Positions 1 through 6,972 of a DNA stretch of 19,119 nt are shown piece by piece. Position 1 is the stretch's first letter, and each line of letters begins with the position of its first letter. The notes below the pieces were generated by a model that saw only the letters and a program-made list of their open reading frames with translations, ran no database searches and was not told where the DNA came from. The DNA comes from DATLBY01 sp035526665 (GTDB lineage: Bacteria; Acidobacteriota; Terriglobia; Bryobacterales; Bryobacteraceae), in assembly GCA_035526665.1 (NCBI GenBank), contig DATLBY010000177.1, positions 1-19,119 on the forward strand. Direction: 5' to 3'. The position numbers and the translations under genes were made by a program.

Positions 1-3
1 GAC

Positions 4-1539
4 TTAGGGCAATGCGCAGGTGAAGTTTTCCGCCTCGTCCGTGGAGCCTGTTCCTTTGTACTTGGCGATCTGCGGATACGGGCATAACGGCCGCGTACGA
101 TCCGGTTTGGAGTCAGTCAGGTGTGACGCGATGATCTGGTCGGGCGCTTTGCCTTTATCTCTCCACTCATCCAGGATTGCCAGGTGGTCAAACGCGGAGG
201 GGCCATCACCGCCGCTGCAGTGATTCATTCCGGGCGCCATGAACAGCCGGATGGCGCTGTGGATCTTACTGGCGCCTCCCAGAGCATCCGCCACACTGCT
301 GTAGTAGTTGATGCTGTTCTGCGGCGCAATCAGCTGATCGTTCCAGCCGTGATACAGGATCAGCTTGCCGCCGCGCTCAACGAAGGATTTCAGGTCAGGA
401 TCGATAGCATTCAGCAATCCATTGTCCAACTTGTCAGCCAGCGCCACGTCGCGATCGAAATTCAGAGTGCGGAAGTCCCAATCCGGATCTTTAAAAACGA
501 TGTGCCGGAAATGCGATTCCGGAATCGCAAACGGCTTTGGTCCCCCGGCTAAGGCGCCCCAGACCAGTTCGCTGCCGGGCACCATACCGGGAAATATCTG
601 TTCGCCCGTACGGGGATTGGTGGCTCCCGCGTAGATCTTGCGGGCAGCCGCCAGTTGGGGGGCAGTGAGACAGCCCGGTCCGTCATCTCCTTCGCAGGCC
701 AGCGCCTTGAGGTCGAAGCGGCAGCGGGCCGGATCTTCGAGGACGCCGTCTTTGACGCCGTCGGCGGCATCGCAGGCGTCCAATATCGCGCGATGAATTA
801 GGAAATACTTTTCCTTTGTCAGGTACGCCGCGGGATCCTTCAGCGTAGCTTGCGCTGGCCAGAGATCGCCGGCCATAAGGTGCGTCCAGTAGTTGGCGGG
901 AGCGCCGGCCATAATGGCGTCGTAATCACTGGGGAAACGCTGCGCTTCCTTGAGCCCCTGCTTGCCGCCGGACGAGCAGCCGTTCCAATAGGAAAGCCGG
1001 GGACCCCGCCCATAGTACGCGCTGATCACAGACTTGGCCTTCAGCGTCATCTCATGCACGGCTCGATATCCAAAATCCACCAGTTTCTCCGGATGTCCTA
1101 CGGCAAAACTGGCGTCCGACCCTCTGTGTCCCGTGTCAGTGGATGCTGCCGCATAGCCTCGGGTGAGTGCTTGCCGGAGCAGCGGATACACAATACCGCC
1201 AGACCAGCCTCCATTGCCAACGCCGACAAACTTTCCGTTCCAGCCGGCAGCCGGTAACCAGACTTCCACCCGGATGTCCGAGTCTTTCGTTGGATGAATG
1301 TCGAGAGCTACCCGGCAAAAACCGGGCAGATCCTGAAACTGGCTGCGGGCGGCAAGCGCCTGCGCTGGCGGCGCCGTAGCCGGGACCGGCAATGCGAAGG
1401 CCCCGGCAGCCACCGTCTTAGCCAGCGTGATTACCGTGTCCGGCAGCTCCAGCCCGCTCAGGCCGTCGCAGCTTTCGGCGGCCGCCAGAGGACCGCAAAT
1501 GGCGCCGAGCAACAGGATGTGTGTCGAGAAATTTTGCAT
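4..1539 (-). CDS. Secreted tannase/feruloyl esterase family hydrolase
   Basis: Complete 511-residue protein of the tannase/feruloyl esterase family (Pfam Tannase), alpha/beta hydrolases that cleave ester bonds in plant phenolic or related esters. A signal peptide is visible (residues 1-21, LLLGAICGPLAAA then E), so it acts outside the cytoplasm. The family CS-D-HC arrangement is intact: nucleophile S189 in GCSSGGKQG with the neighbouring C188, acid D401 in YHGWNDQ, and H440 next to C441 in GMNHCSGG; in characterised members the two cysteines form a disulfide. An Asp-rich loop at about 254-273 (DACDAADGVKDGVLEDP) looks like the lid-domain calcium site. GAGGA lies 9 nt upstream of ATG (complement 1549-1553), supporting the start. 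It follows the DUF1259 gene by 60 nt on the same strand, probably one transcript. The exact substrate (tannin, feruloyl ester, MHET-like ester) cannot be told from sequence. Confidence 0.93.
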   Translation of the reverse strand: MQNFSTHILLLGAICGPLAAAESCDGLSGLELPDTVITLAKTVAAGAFALPVPATAPPAQALAARSQFQDLPGFCRVALDIHPTKDSDIRVEVWLPAAGWNGKFVGVGNGGWSGGIVYPLLRQALTRGYAAASTDTGHRGSDASFAVGHPEKLVDFGYRAVHEMTLKAKSVISAYYGRGPRLSYWNGCSSGGKQGLKEAQRFPSDYDAIMAGAPANYWTHLMAGDLWPAQATLKDPAAYLTKEKYFLIHRAILDACDAADGVKDGVLEDPARCRFDLKALACEGDDGPGCLTAPQLAAARKIYAGATNPRTGEQIFPGMVPGSELVWGALAGGPKPFAIPESHFRHIVFKDPDWDFRTLNFDRDVALADKLDNGLLNAIDPDLKSFVERGGKLILYHGWNDQLIAPQNSINYYSSVADALGGASKIHSAIRLFMAPGMNHCSGGDGPSAFDHLAILDEWRDKGKAPDQIIASHLTDSKPDRTRPLCPYPQIAKYKGTGSTDEAENFTCALP

Positions 1540-1599
1540 GTTGTGTTTTCCTCAGCCATTGCAGCAGTGATTCTATCGCCGGGCAGGATCGCCGCGCAA

Positions 1600-2517
1600 T
1601 TAATGCGGGTGTGTCAGACGGCTGGAAGAGGCGGCGCTCTGTTTTTCCAGGGCGGCTTTGATGGCCTTGGCCAGAAAGGCGGCCTTCCCCTTCCCCCAGT
1701 AGTGTAGGAAGACGAACTGCGGCTCCTCGTTGGTCATGTGGTTGTGGATCGCCACTACGTGAATCCCAGCGCCGCGCAACGATTTCAGAACTGCCTGCAG
1801 CTCCACGGGATGCATGGCGAAATCTCCATCCACAAAGGCAGCGTCATCCGAACCGGCGAAGGCGGCCCATGTGTTGACACCCATCTGGCTGCCCACGGGA
1901 CGTCCGTGCATGCGGGCCGTCTGGCCTATCACCGCCTTGTACATTCCATTATTCGATTGCCCGGACGAGCCGAAAACGTTGTCCAGAACCGTGGCTGTAA
2001 TGCTGCTCGGGACTGGAATATCCGCTCCGCCGAACTGCATGACCGGCGTGGGAAACGCGCCCCGGATCTGTTTCACTTTGTCCAGGCACTTTCGAACCGC
2101 GCGCGCCAGAGCGTCGGCGCTGGCTTCACCTCCGATGTGCATAAACATAACGCGAGGCGAATCGAAAAAGAAATGGTTGTGCAGCGCCGTCACCTCCAGG
2201 CCGTTGTCGAGCGCCACGGACATCACGGGATTCACCTCATCTTCAAAGAGAACCAGATCGCCCATCACAAGAGCCTCGTATTGGTGACCGCTAGTGAAGG
2301 CCGCCCAGGACGTCAATCCCATGAAGGGAGACATCTGATACCGGTCGACAGTAACTTTGACGTCTGTACGCGGGAAGCTGACCTTGTGCACATCCTCAGA
2401 GCCCGTGTAAACCCCTTTAACGCCGGTCACTTGATCGATCTTCGATTTCGCGTTATCGCCCAACGCGCCTGGTAGGGCTGAGGCTGCCAGGGCAGCGCAC
2501 AGTAAAAGCTTGAACAT
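1600..2517 (-). CDS. Secreted protein with two DUF1259 (LppY/LpqO-type) repeats
   Basis: 305 residues with a signal peptide (1-20, cleavage near GALG|DN). The body is an internal duplication of the DUF1259 domain, called LppY/LpqO in mycobacteria; its function is unknown. Both copies contain W-A-A-F, then G-D, an acidic residue, an H-N-H motif and a later His: copy 1 has W71, D87, E94, H113/H115 and H127; copy 2 has W217, D232, E239, H258/H260 and H272. The repeated Glu plus His-x-His plus His pattern resembles a metal site, which is inference. The C-terminus is a Ser/Ala-rich tail ending HPH. AGAGG lies 12 nt before ATG, and a perfect TATAAT sits upstream on this strand. It is the first gene of the likely pair with the tannase-family esterase, so it may assist in extracellular ester or phenolic handling, though the pairing could be incidental. 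Confidence 0.88.
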   Translation of the reverse strand: MFKLLLCAALAASALPGALGDNAKSKIDQVTGVKGVYTGSEDVHKVSFPRTDVKVTVDRYQMSPFMGLTSWAAFTSGHQYEALVMGDLVLFEDEVNPVMSVALDNGLEVTALHNHFFFDSPRVMFMHIGGEASADALARAVRKCLDKVKQIRGAFPTPVMQFGGADIPVPSSITATVLDNVFGSSGQSNNGMYKAVIGQTARMHGRPVGSQMGVNTWAAFAGSDDAAFVDGDFAMHPVELQAVLKSLRGAGIHVVAIHNHMTNEEPQFVFLHYWGKGKAAFLAKAIKAALEKQSAASSSRLTHPH

Positions 2518-2540
2518 GGAACCTGTTACCTCTGGGTTCG

Positions 2541-2550
2541 ATTATAAGAT
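2541..2550. promoter_or_regulatory. Candidate shared divergent -10 region
   Basis: The 36-nt gap between the divergent DUF1259 and histidine-phosphatase genes contains ATTATAAGAT. Read on the minus strand it gives a perfect TATAAT (2546 to 2541), about 24 nt before the DUF1259 start. Read on the plus strand it gives TATAAG or TAAGAT. No convincing -35 box is present on either strand. If the plus -10 is used, the transcript would begin near 2555, which favours the downstream ATG at 2572 for the phosphatase. Confidence 0.35.
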
Positions 2551-2553
2551 CTC

Positions 2554-3159
2554 ATGCGAAAATGGGCCTCGATGGAGAAACGCGGGGAGCTTTGGCTGGT
2601 ACGGCACGGTGAGACAGAGTGGAGCCTTTCGGGCGCTCATACCGGCCGCACTGATATTCCGCTGACCGACTGCGGGCGTAAAAGAGCAGAGGATATTGGC
2701 CGTCATCTTGCTCGCCGGCCTTTCTCGCTCGTCCTTACCAGCCCCTTGTCGCGTGCTCTGGAAACGTGCCGGATCGCGGGCTACGGCGAAGCGGCACAAA
2801 TTGACACCAAACTCCGCGAGTGGGACTACGGCGTGTACGAAGGCAAGACCACCGGCAGCATCCGGCAAACAATTCCGGACTGGTCCGTTTGGGGATCCGA
2901 TATTCCCGATGGAGAATCGCTGAATGAGGTCGGCCAGCGCGCCCGGAGCGTGATTGCAAGGGCGGTCGCGGCCGAAGGGGATGCGCTATTGTTCGCACAC
3001 GGCCACATTCTCCGCGTGCTGGCGGCCTGTTGGGCCGGCCTTCCATATGATTCCGGCCGCATCCTGGCTTTGGATACAGCGGCTGTGAGCATTCTTGGCT
3101 ATGAGCGGGAAACCCGCGTGATCCGGCTGTGGAATGAGAACGTGTGCAGACCGGAATAG
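2554..3159 (+). CDS. Histidine phosphatase superfamily protein (phosphoglycerate-mutase-like)
   Basis: 201 residues; cytoplasmic, with no signal peptide. It belongs to the histidine phosphatase (branch 1, PGAM/CobC-like) superfamily, which uses a phosphohistidine intermediate. Catalytic residues are visible: R17-H18 in LVRHGET, R67 in SPLSRALET, acid E89 in LREWDYG, and the second His H149 in FAHGH. The length fits small phosphatases rather than the about 230-250-residue glycolytic dPGM, so a phosphatase for a sugar phosphate, cofactor precursor (alpha-ribazole phosphate type) or nucleotide is more likely than a mutase; the substrate is not determinable here. The start is uncertain: ATG at 2572 (residue 7) would give an N-terminus closer to the family norm, and neither start has a clear Shine-Dalgarno. 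The 3' end overlaps the Hsp70-like gene by 16 nt, suggesting translational coupling. Confidence 0.92.
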   Translation: MRKWASMEKRGELWLVRHGETEWSLSGAHTGRTDIPLTDCGRKRAEDIGRHLARRPFSLVLTSPLSRALETCRIAGYGEAAQIDTKLREWDYGVYEGKTTGSIRQTIPDWSVWGSDIPDGESLNEVGQRARSVIARAVAAEGDALLFAHGHILRVLAACWAGLPYDSGRILALDTAAVSILGYERETRVIRLWNENVCRPE

Positions 3160-4400
3160 GCATCGATTTCGGGACCACGAACAGCGCCGTCGCCCTGGCT
3201 CAGGGCCGGGAGGTTCAGGTGGCTTCGTTCCCGTTTATGGAGAGTGTGGTCGACACCTTCCGTTCCGTGTTGTTCTTCGAGGAAGCCGGCGCGCGCAAAA
3301 CTCCGCCCAAACCTCGCGCGGGCCCATCCGCCATCGAGCGTTACCTGGAGCCGCACGAGGGAGGACGGCTGATTCAATCGTTGAAATCCTTCGCCGCCAG
3401 CCGCACGTTCACCACCACGCAGGTCGCCGGGCGTTTGTACAAGCTGGAGGAGTTGATTGGGATTTTTTTCAGGATACTGCGCGCTCAGGCTGAGGAGCGG
3501 CTGGGCCCACTGGGCAGCCGCGCCGTGGTCGGCCGGCCCGTACGATTCGTCAGTGGCGAGAACCGCGAGGATGAAGCCCTCGCTGTCGATCGCTTGCGGC
3601 GCGCCTATAAAATCGCGGGTTTCGACGAGGTGGAATTCGAGTACGAGCCCATCGGAGCAGCCTACTCCTACGCACAGCGTCTGCTTCAGGATGAGCTGGT
3701 ATTGATTGGAGATTTCGGCGGCGGCACCAGCGACTTCAGCATAGTGGAGCTTGGCCGCGCTGGACGCCACAAAATGATTGCCACTACGGGTATTCCGATC
3801 GGCGGGGACACGTTTGATGCGCGCATCGTGCGGCAAATGGTGTCGCCCATGCTCGGTTTGGGCACCAGCTACCGCTCGATGCAGAAAATACTTCCTGTTC
3901 CCTCTTCGCTATATATCAAGCTGGAGAGCTGGCATCATCTTTCGTTTCTGCGTTCGCGCGACAACCTCCGGATGCTTCAGAGCATTCGCGCGCAAGCGTT
4001 GGAGCCGGAAAAGATTGAGCGACTGATTGAAATTGTCGAGGACGACCTGGGCTACCATTTGCACCGCTGCGTGCAGCGCACCAAGGTCGAGCTCTCTTCG
4101 CGGGAGCAGACTACCTTCGCCTTCTCAGATGCTTCCATGAAGATCGAGCGCCGGGTGCGGCGCGCGGATTTCGAAAAATGGATTGCGCCGGATCTAGCGC
4201 AGATCGACGCATCGGTGGATGAGGCGCTGGCCCTCGCGGGGCTGACCCCTGCGAAAGTAGGGAGGGTGTTTCTGACCGGCGGATCGTCACTGGTCCCCGC
4301 GGTACAGCAGGTATTCCAACGCTTTGGTCCGGAGAAACTGTCGGCTGGAGATGAGTTTACGTCAGTGGCGCGCGGCCTCGCGCTGAAAGCCGCTTCTTAG
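3144..4400 (+). CDS. Hsp70-family ATPase, YegD-like putative chaperone
   Basis: 418 residues starting at GTG within the end of the upstream phosphatase gene. It is an actin/Hsp70-fold ATPase: phosphate-1 loop at 8-14 (DFGTTNS), phosphate-2 loop at 190-198 (DFGGGTSDF), and adenosine motif at 375-382 (VFLTGGSS). It ends after the nucleotide-binding domain and lacks the beta-sandwich substrate-binding domain of DnaK (about 640 aa), matching the YegD-like subfamily (E. coli YegD is about 450 aa). Such proteins are annotated as putative chaperones, but their clients are not established. The start was chosen because the phosphate-1 motif must lie at the extreme N-terminus; no ATG is available there. 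The overlap with the phosphatase implies co-translation and perhaps a linked role. It is convergent with the YHS-like gene, with only 10 nt between stops. Confidence 0.9.
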   Translation: MQTGIGIDFGTTNSAVALAQGREVQVASFPFMESVVDTFRSVLFFEEAGARKTPPKPRAGPSAIERYLEPHEGGRLIQSLKSFAASRTFTTTQVAGRLYKLEELIGIFFRILRAQAEERLGPLGSRAVVGRPVRFVSGENREDEALAVDRLRRAYKIAGFDEVEFEYEPIGAAYSYAQRLLQDELVLIGDFGGGTSDFSIVELGRAGRHKMIATTGIPIGGDTFDARIVRQMVSPMLGLGTSYRSMQKILPVPSSLYIKLESWHHLSFLRSRDNLRMLQSIRAQALEPEKIERLIEIVEDDLGYHLHRCVQRTKVELSSREQTTFAFSDASMKIERRVRRADFEKWIAPDLAQIDASVDEALALAGLTPAKVGRVFLTGGSSLVPAVQQVFQRFGPEKLSAGDEFTSVARGLALKAAS

Positions 4401-4410
4401 GGTTTCTTTG

Positions 4411-4689
4411 CTAGCCTGCGTACTTATCCCGGCAGGCGGCTGAGCAGAAGTGGACGATCTGTCCGCCGGCTGTCTTCTTTACCGAGGAAAGGGCAGACAC
4501 ATAAGTGCCGCAGACCGGATCTTTTTTTAGTTCGCCGCCAACGGGAGTGCCGGCGCCGGCAGACGCCGGTCGGGGAACCCCTGCGGGCGATACCAGCTCA
4601 CCGAAGCCTTTGAGGATGATCCCAATGATGCCTCGAACCAGGCTGATTATGAAGATGGTGCAAAGGAGATATACAAGTCCGCGGAGCAT
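4411..4689 (-). CDS. Small membrane-anchored YHS/TRASH-like metal-binding protein
   Basis: 92 residues. One N-terminal transmembrane helix (about 4-27) is followed by a Pro/Gly/Ala-rich linker (about 33-53) and a C-terminal cysteine module: DPVCGTYV with C60, then HFCSAACRDKY with C82 and C86. The DPVCG...FCS..C..KY layout is that of YHS-domain proteins, which are often linked to heavy-metal handling and redox enzymes; metal binding here is inferred from the three Cys residues. No enzyme domain is attached. It lies 48 nt downstream of the CarboxypepD_reg-TPR gene on the same strand, with a GC-rich inverted repeat between, so it may be a distal gene of that transcript or independently expressed. 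Similar short TM-YHS proteins are common as unannotated ORFs; I know of no defined function. Confidence 0.75.
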   Translation of the reverse strand: MLRGLVYLLCTIFIISLVRGIIGIILKGFGELVSPAGVPRPASAGAGTPVGGELKKDPVCGTYVSALSSVKKTAGGQIVHFCSAACRDKYAG

Positions 4690-4721
4690 GAGGGTTGGGC
4701 GCCCCGCAGGCGGGCGCCCTC
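4690..4721. repeat. GC-rich inverted repeat / hairpin between two minus-strand genes
   Basis: The palindromic octamer GGGCGCCC occurs twice (4697-4704 and 4712-4719), separated by CGCAGGC. The stretch can fold as GCGGGCGCCC against GGGCGCCCCGC with one bulged C, or with an outer GAGGG/CCCTC stem (4690-4694 with 4717-4721). It lies between the stop of the CarboxypepD_reg-TPR gene and the ATG of the YHS-like gene. No U-tract follows on the minus strand, so a classical intrinsic terminator is unlikely. It could be a dispersed intergenic palindrome, a 3'-end stabiliser or an attenuating hairpin. Confidence 0.55.
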
Positions 4722-4737
4722 GACTGACCTCGATCTA

Positions 4738-5907
4738 CTATTTCTTCTTTGCCGGCGCGGCAGGTTTTGGCGCCGCCGACTTGGAACCCGGTGCTTTATA
4801 CACTGTGTCCAGCTTGCTCCCCATGGTCTGGAGCATCGCCTTGGCCGCCTCTGCATTCGGCCCGTCGGGTTTCAGCTCGAGATATTTCTGAAACGCCGCG
4901 TCCGTTCCCGCGGGGAAGACGATCTTTCCGTCCGCGGTATTCGTCGCCTTCGAGGTGAGGCAGATACCATACTGGTAATAGGCATCAGCGTAATTCGGGT
5001 CGGTATCCATTGCCTTCTTGAAGGCGTCGCAGGCCGCTGTGGCCTGGTTGGCGTTGGTGAGCACTGCGCCCATGTTGTAGTAATATCGGCCCGCGTTCGG
5101 CGCATCCAGCGCAACTGCTTTGTTCAACTCCTCCTGCATCTGGTCGAACTTCTTGCTGCGGGCCAGTGCCAGAGCGTAATTGTTGTGATAGCTGGCGTCG
5201 TTCGGCAGTAGCTCGATCGCTTTTTGATAGCTTTCCAGCGCTTTATCCAGAGCAGCCTGCTGGTCGGCGCCCGTCTTGGTTTTTGCAATCTCCGAATAAG
5301 CCTCGGCCAGGTTGCCCCAGATGACATGCTGCTTGGCATCCATTTCGGAAGCCTTTTTAAACTGCTCTACCGCGGCATCATACTGCTTGTTCTTGAGCGA
5401 TTCCATCGCGCCATTGAACGCGTCGTTAAGGGCCTTGTTCTTCTGCATGGCGGCAGCCTTTTCTTTCACGTTCTTCTCATAAGCGGCCTTATCGGCGGCA
5501 GACATCTCACGGGTAACTTCCGGAGGTGCTTCGCCTTTTTCGACGGCTTTCGCTATAGCCTGCTGTTTGGCCTTATTCTGCTGAAGGTCGAAGCTGATGT
5601 TGATCGGATCGCCCAGACGAGTCTTCACATTCTTTACTGAGTCCACCTGCTGGCCGCCCACCTCCACGGAAATGTCATAGGTGCCTAGCGGGAGACCGGC
5701 ATGGAAGTAATCGCCTTTCTTCTTGGTTTTTACCTCGTAATGCCCTTTGATATCTTTGCGGTCGATCTTAATCAGGGCGCCTTGGAGCGGCTTTCCGTCT
5801 TCCCCCTTGACCGTACCTTCGAGCGAGGAAGTCTGGGCTCCTGCTGCGCCGGTAAACAGCAACACGGACAGGGTAAAAACGGGCAATCGCCGCATGATTT
5901 GTGACAT
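4738..5907 (-). CDS. Exported CarboxypepD_reg-like domain plus TPR protein
   Basis: 389 residues. The signal peptide is about 1-24 (core VFTLSVLLFTGAAGA, cleavage before Q25). Residues 27-107 form a carboxypeptidase-regulatory-like beta-sandwich (LEGTVKGEDGKPLQGALI, then GDYFHAGLPLGTYDISVEVGG), a fold common in surface and outer-membrane proteins. A Lys/Ala/Glu-rich helical stretch follows (about 108-160), then TPR repeats (about 162-355, with phrases such as AVEQFKKASEMD, ALESYQKAIELLPND and YYYNMGAVL), and a Lys/Ala/Pro-rich tail ending PAKKK. It is probably a periplasmic or envelope scaffold; no catalytic motif is visible. The upstream ATG is preferred over ATG at residue 5 because AGGAG (complement 5916-5920) lies 8 nt before it. 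It is divergent from the TPR-permease-TolC cluster across 194 nt. Confidence 0.85.
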   Translation of the reverse strand: MSQIMRRLPVFTLSVLLFTGAAGAQTSSLEGTVKGEDGKPLQGALIKIDRKDIKGHYEVKTKKKGDYFHAGLPLGTYDISVEVGGQQVDSVKNVKTRLGDPINISFDLQQNKAKQQAIAKAVEKGEAPPEVTREMSAADKAAYEKNVKEKAAAMQKNKALNDAFNGAMESLKNKQYDAAVEQFKKASEMDAKQHVIWGNLAEAYSEIAKTKTGADQQAALDKALESYQKAIELLPNDASYHNNYALALARSKKFDQMQEELNKAVALDAPNAGRYYYNMGAVLTNANQATAACDAFKKAMDTDPNYADAYYQYGICLTSKATNTADGKIVFPAGTDAAFQKYLELKPDGPNAEAAKAMLQTMGSKLDTVYKAPGSKSAAPKPAAPAKKK

Positions 5908-6101
5908 TGTGTGAACTCCTGTAAGGTCCTTTTCCTCCAGAATACTACACCTTCAACAGGCCGGAGCGTCGGCGGGTATAGTACTTCGGACGGTCTATTC
6001 TCAGTTACTTCGACGTATCCCCAGGGCAGATTGATGCATCCAAAATCTTGCAGTATGCGTTAGTATGTAAAGAAAGCACGTCACAGGGGTGTCGACGTCC
6101 T
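5908..6101. other. Divergent intergenic region, promoters presumed
   Basis: This gap separates the minus-strand CarboxypepD_reg-TPR gene from the plus-strand TPR gene, so it should hold both promoters. The only spaced candidate I found on the plus strand is TTGATG (6031-6036), a 17-nt spacer, then TATGCG (6054-6059), a weak match. No strong minus-strand pair is evident. If TATGCG is used, transcription starts near 6066 and supports the ATG at 6102 rather than the in-frame ATG at 6048. No small gene or RNA structure was recognised. Confidence 0.3.
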
Positions 6102-6965
6102 ATGAGGAACTGGGGTCTAATTATCGTTTTTGCGGGTTGTTTGCTAGCCGCTCCGTCTGATCTGGACCGGGCCCGGCAGCTCTACGATCGCACAGAATAC
6201 GATGGCGCGCTCAAACTCCTGCTTTCGCTGACCTCTGGCGCATCGGTCGGCGGTCCGATATGGGAACTTATCGGCAAAAGCTACTTTAACCGCGCGGACT
6301 TCAAAAAAGCCGGGGAAGCGTTCGAAAAGGCGATTGCTGCCGATCCTAACAAATCCGCCTATTATCATTGGCTTGGAAGGGCTTACGGGCGACGTGCCGA
6401 AACCTCTGGCCCCTTTACCGCGCCCGCTTACGCCGTTAAGGCGCGGCAGAATTTCGAAAAGGCTGTCGCCTTGGATGCGCGGAATATAGAAGCCATCAAC
6501 GACCTCTTCGAATACTACTTGGAAGCACCCGGTTTCCTGGGCGGAGGCATGGACAAAGCCGCTGCACTTTCGGCTAAAATCCGCGCCGTGGATCCCGTGG
6601 AATACCATTACTCTCTGGCGCAGATCGCCGAGCGAAGAAAAGAGTACGGCACGGCGGAGGAGCACTTCCGGCGCGCCGTCGAGATGGCACCCCGGCAAGT
6701 GGGGCGGGTCATTGATCTGGCCCGATTCCTCTCCAAGCAGGGCCGCGACCAGGAGAGCGAGCAGCTCTTCGCGCAGGCGGAAAAGATTGCGCCCGACGCG
6801 CCCAAGCTTCTCTTCGAGCGGGCCAGGAGCTACATCCGGGCCCGTAAAAACCTGGATTCCGCAAAAACACTGTTGGAACGATACCTGAAAGCGCCGCTGT
6901 CCCCTGACGACCCGCCCCGCGCCGACGCAGAGCGTCTGTTGAAACAAGTCGCGGCGGGCGCCTGA
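6102..6965 (+). CDS. Exported TPR-repeat protein
   Basis: 287 residues from the ATG at 6102. An in-frame ATG at 6048 would add 18 residues ahead of the hydrophobic segment and spoil a normal signal sequence; AGGGG at 6085-6089, 12 nt upstream, also favours 6102. The N-terminus MRNWGLIIVFAGCLLAAPSD is a short signal peptide; the Cys after FAG might be a lipobox but Phe at -3 is unusual, so lipoprotein status is uncertain. The rest is TPR-type helical repeat, e.g. KKAGEAFEKAIAADPN, ARQNFEKAVALDARN, AEEHFRRAVEMAPRQ and ESEQLFAQAEKIAPD. There is no enzymatic motif. It sits 7 nt before the MacB-like permease gene, so it is likely co-transcribed with the permease and the TolC-like gene and may be a periplasmic adaptor or scaffold for that export system. 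Confidence 0.83.
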   Translation: MRNWGLIIVFAGCLLAAPSDLDRARQLYDRTEYDGALKLLLSLTSGASVGGPIWELIGKSYFNRADFKKAGEAFEKAIAADPNKSAYYHWLGRAYGRRAETSGPFTAPAYAVKARQNFEKAVALDARNIEAINDLFEYYLEAPGFLGGGMDKAAALSAKIRAVDPVEYHYSLAQIAERRKEYGTAEEHFRRAVEMAPRQVGRVIDLARFLSKQGRDQESEQLFAQAEKIAPDAPKLLFERARSYIRARKNLDSAKTLLERYLKAPLSPDDPPRADAERLLKQVAAGA

Positions 6966-6972
6966 TACGAGG

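Noticed and set aside
1738..2475. 245-codon plus-strand ORF opposite the DUF1259 gene
   Set aside because: Lies fully antisense to a gene with clear duplicated domain and signal peptide; its translation shows no recognisable domain.
2554..3159. Calling the histidine phosphatase a glycolytic phosphoglycerate mutase
   Set aside because: Shorter than dPGM and lacking enough family-specific sequence; only superfamily membership is supported.
3099..3836. 245-codon minus-strand ORF opposite the Hsp70-like gene
   Set aside because: Antisense shadow of a strongly motif-supported ATPase gene.
6048..6101. ATG at 6048 as the start of the TPR gene before the permease
   Set aside because: It adds 18 residues with several polar/charged residues ahead of the signal peptide; the ATG at 6102 gives a normal export signal.
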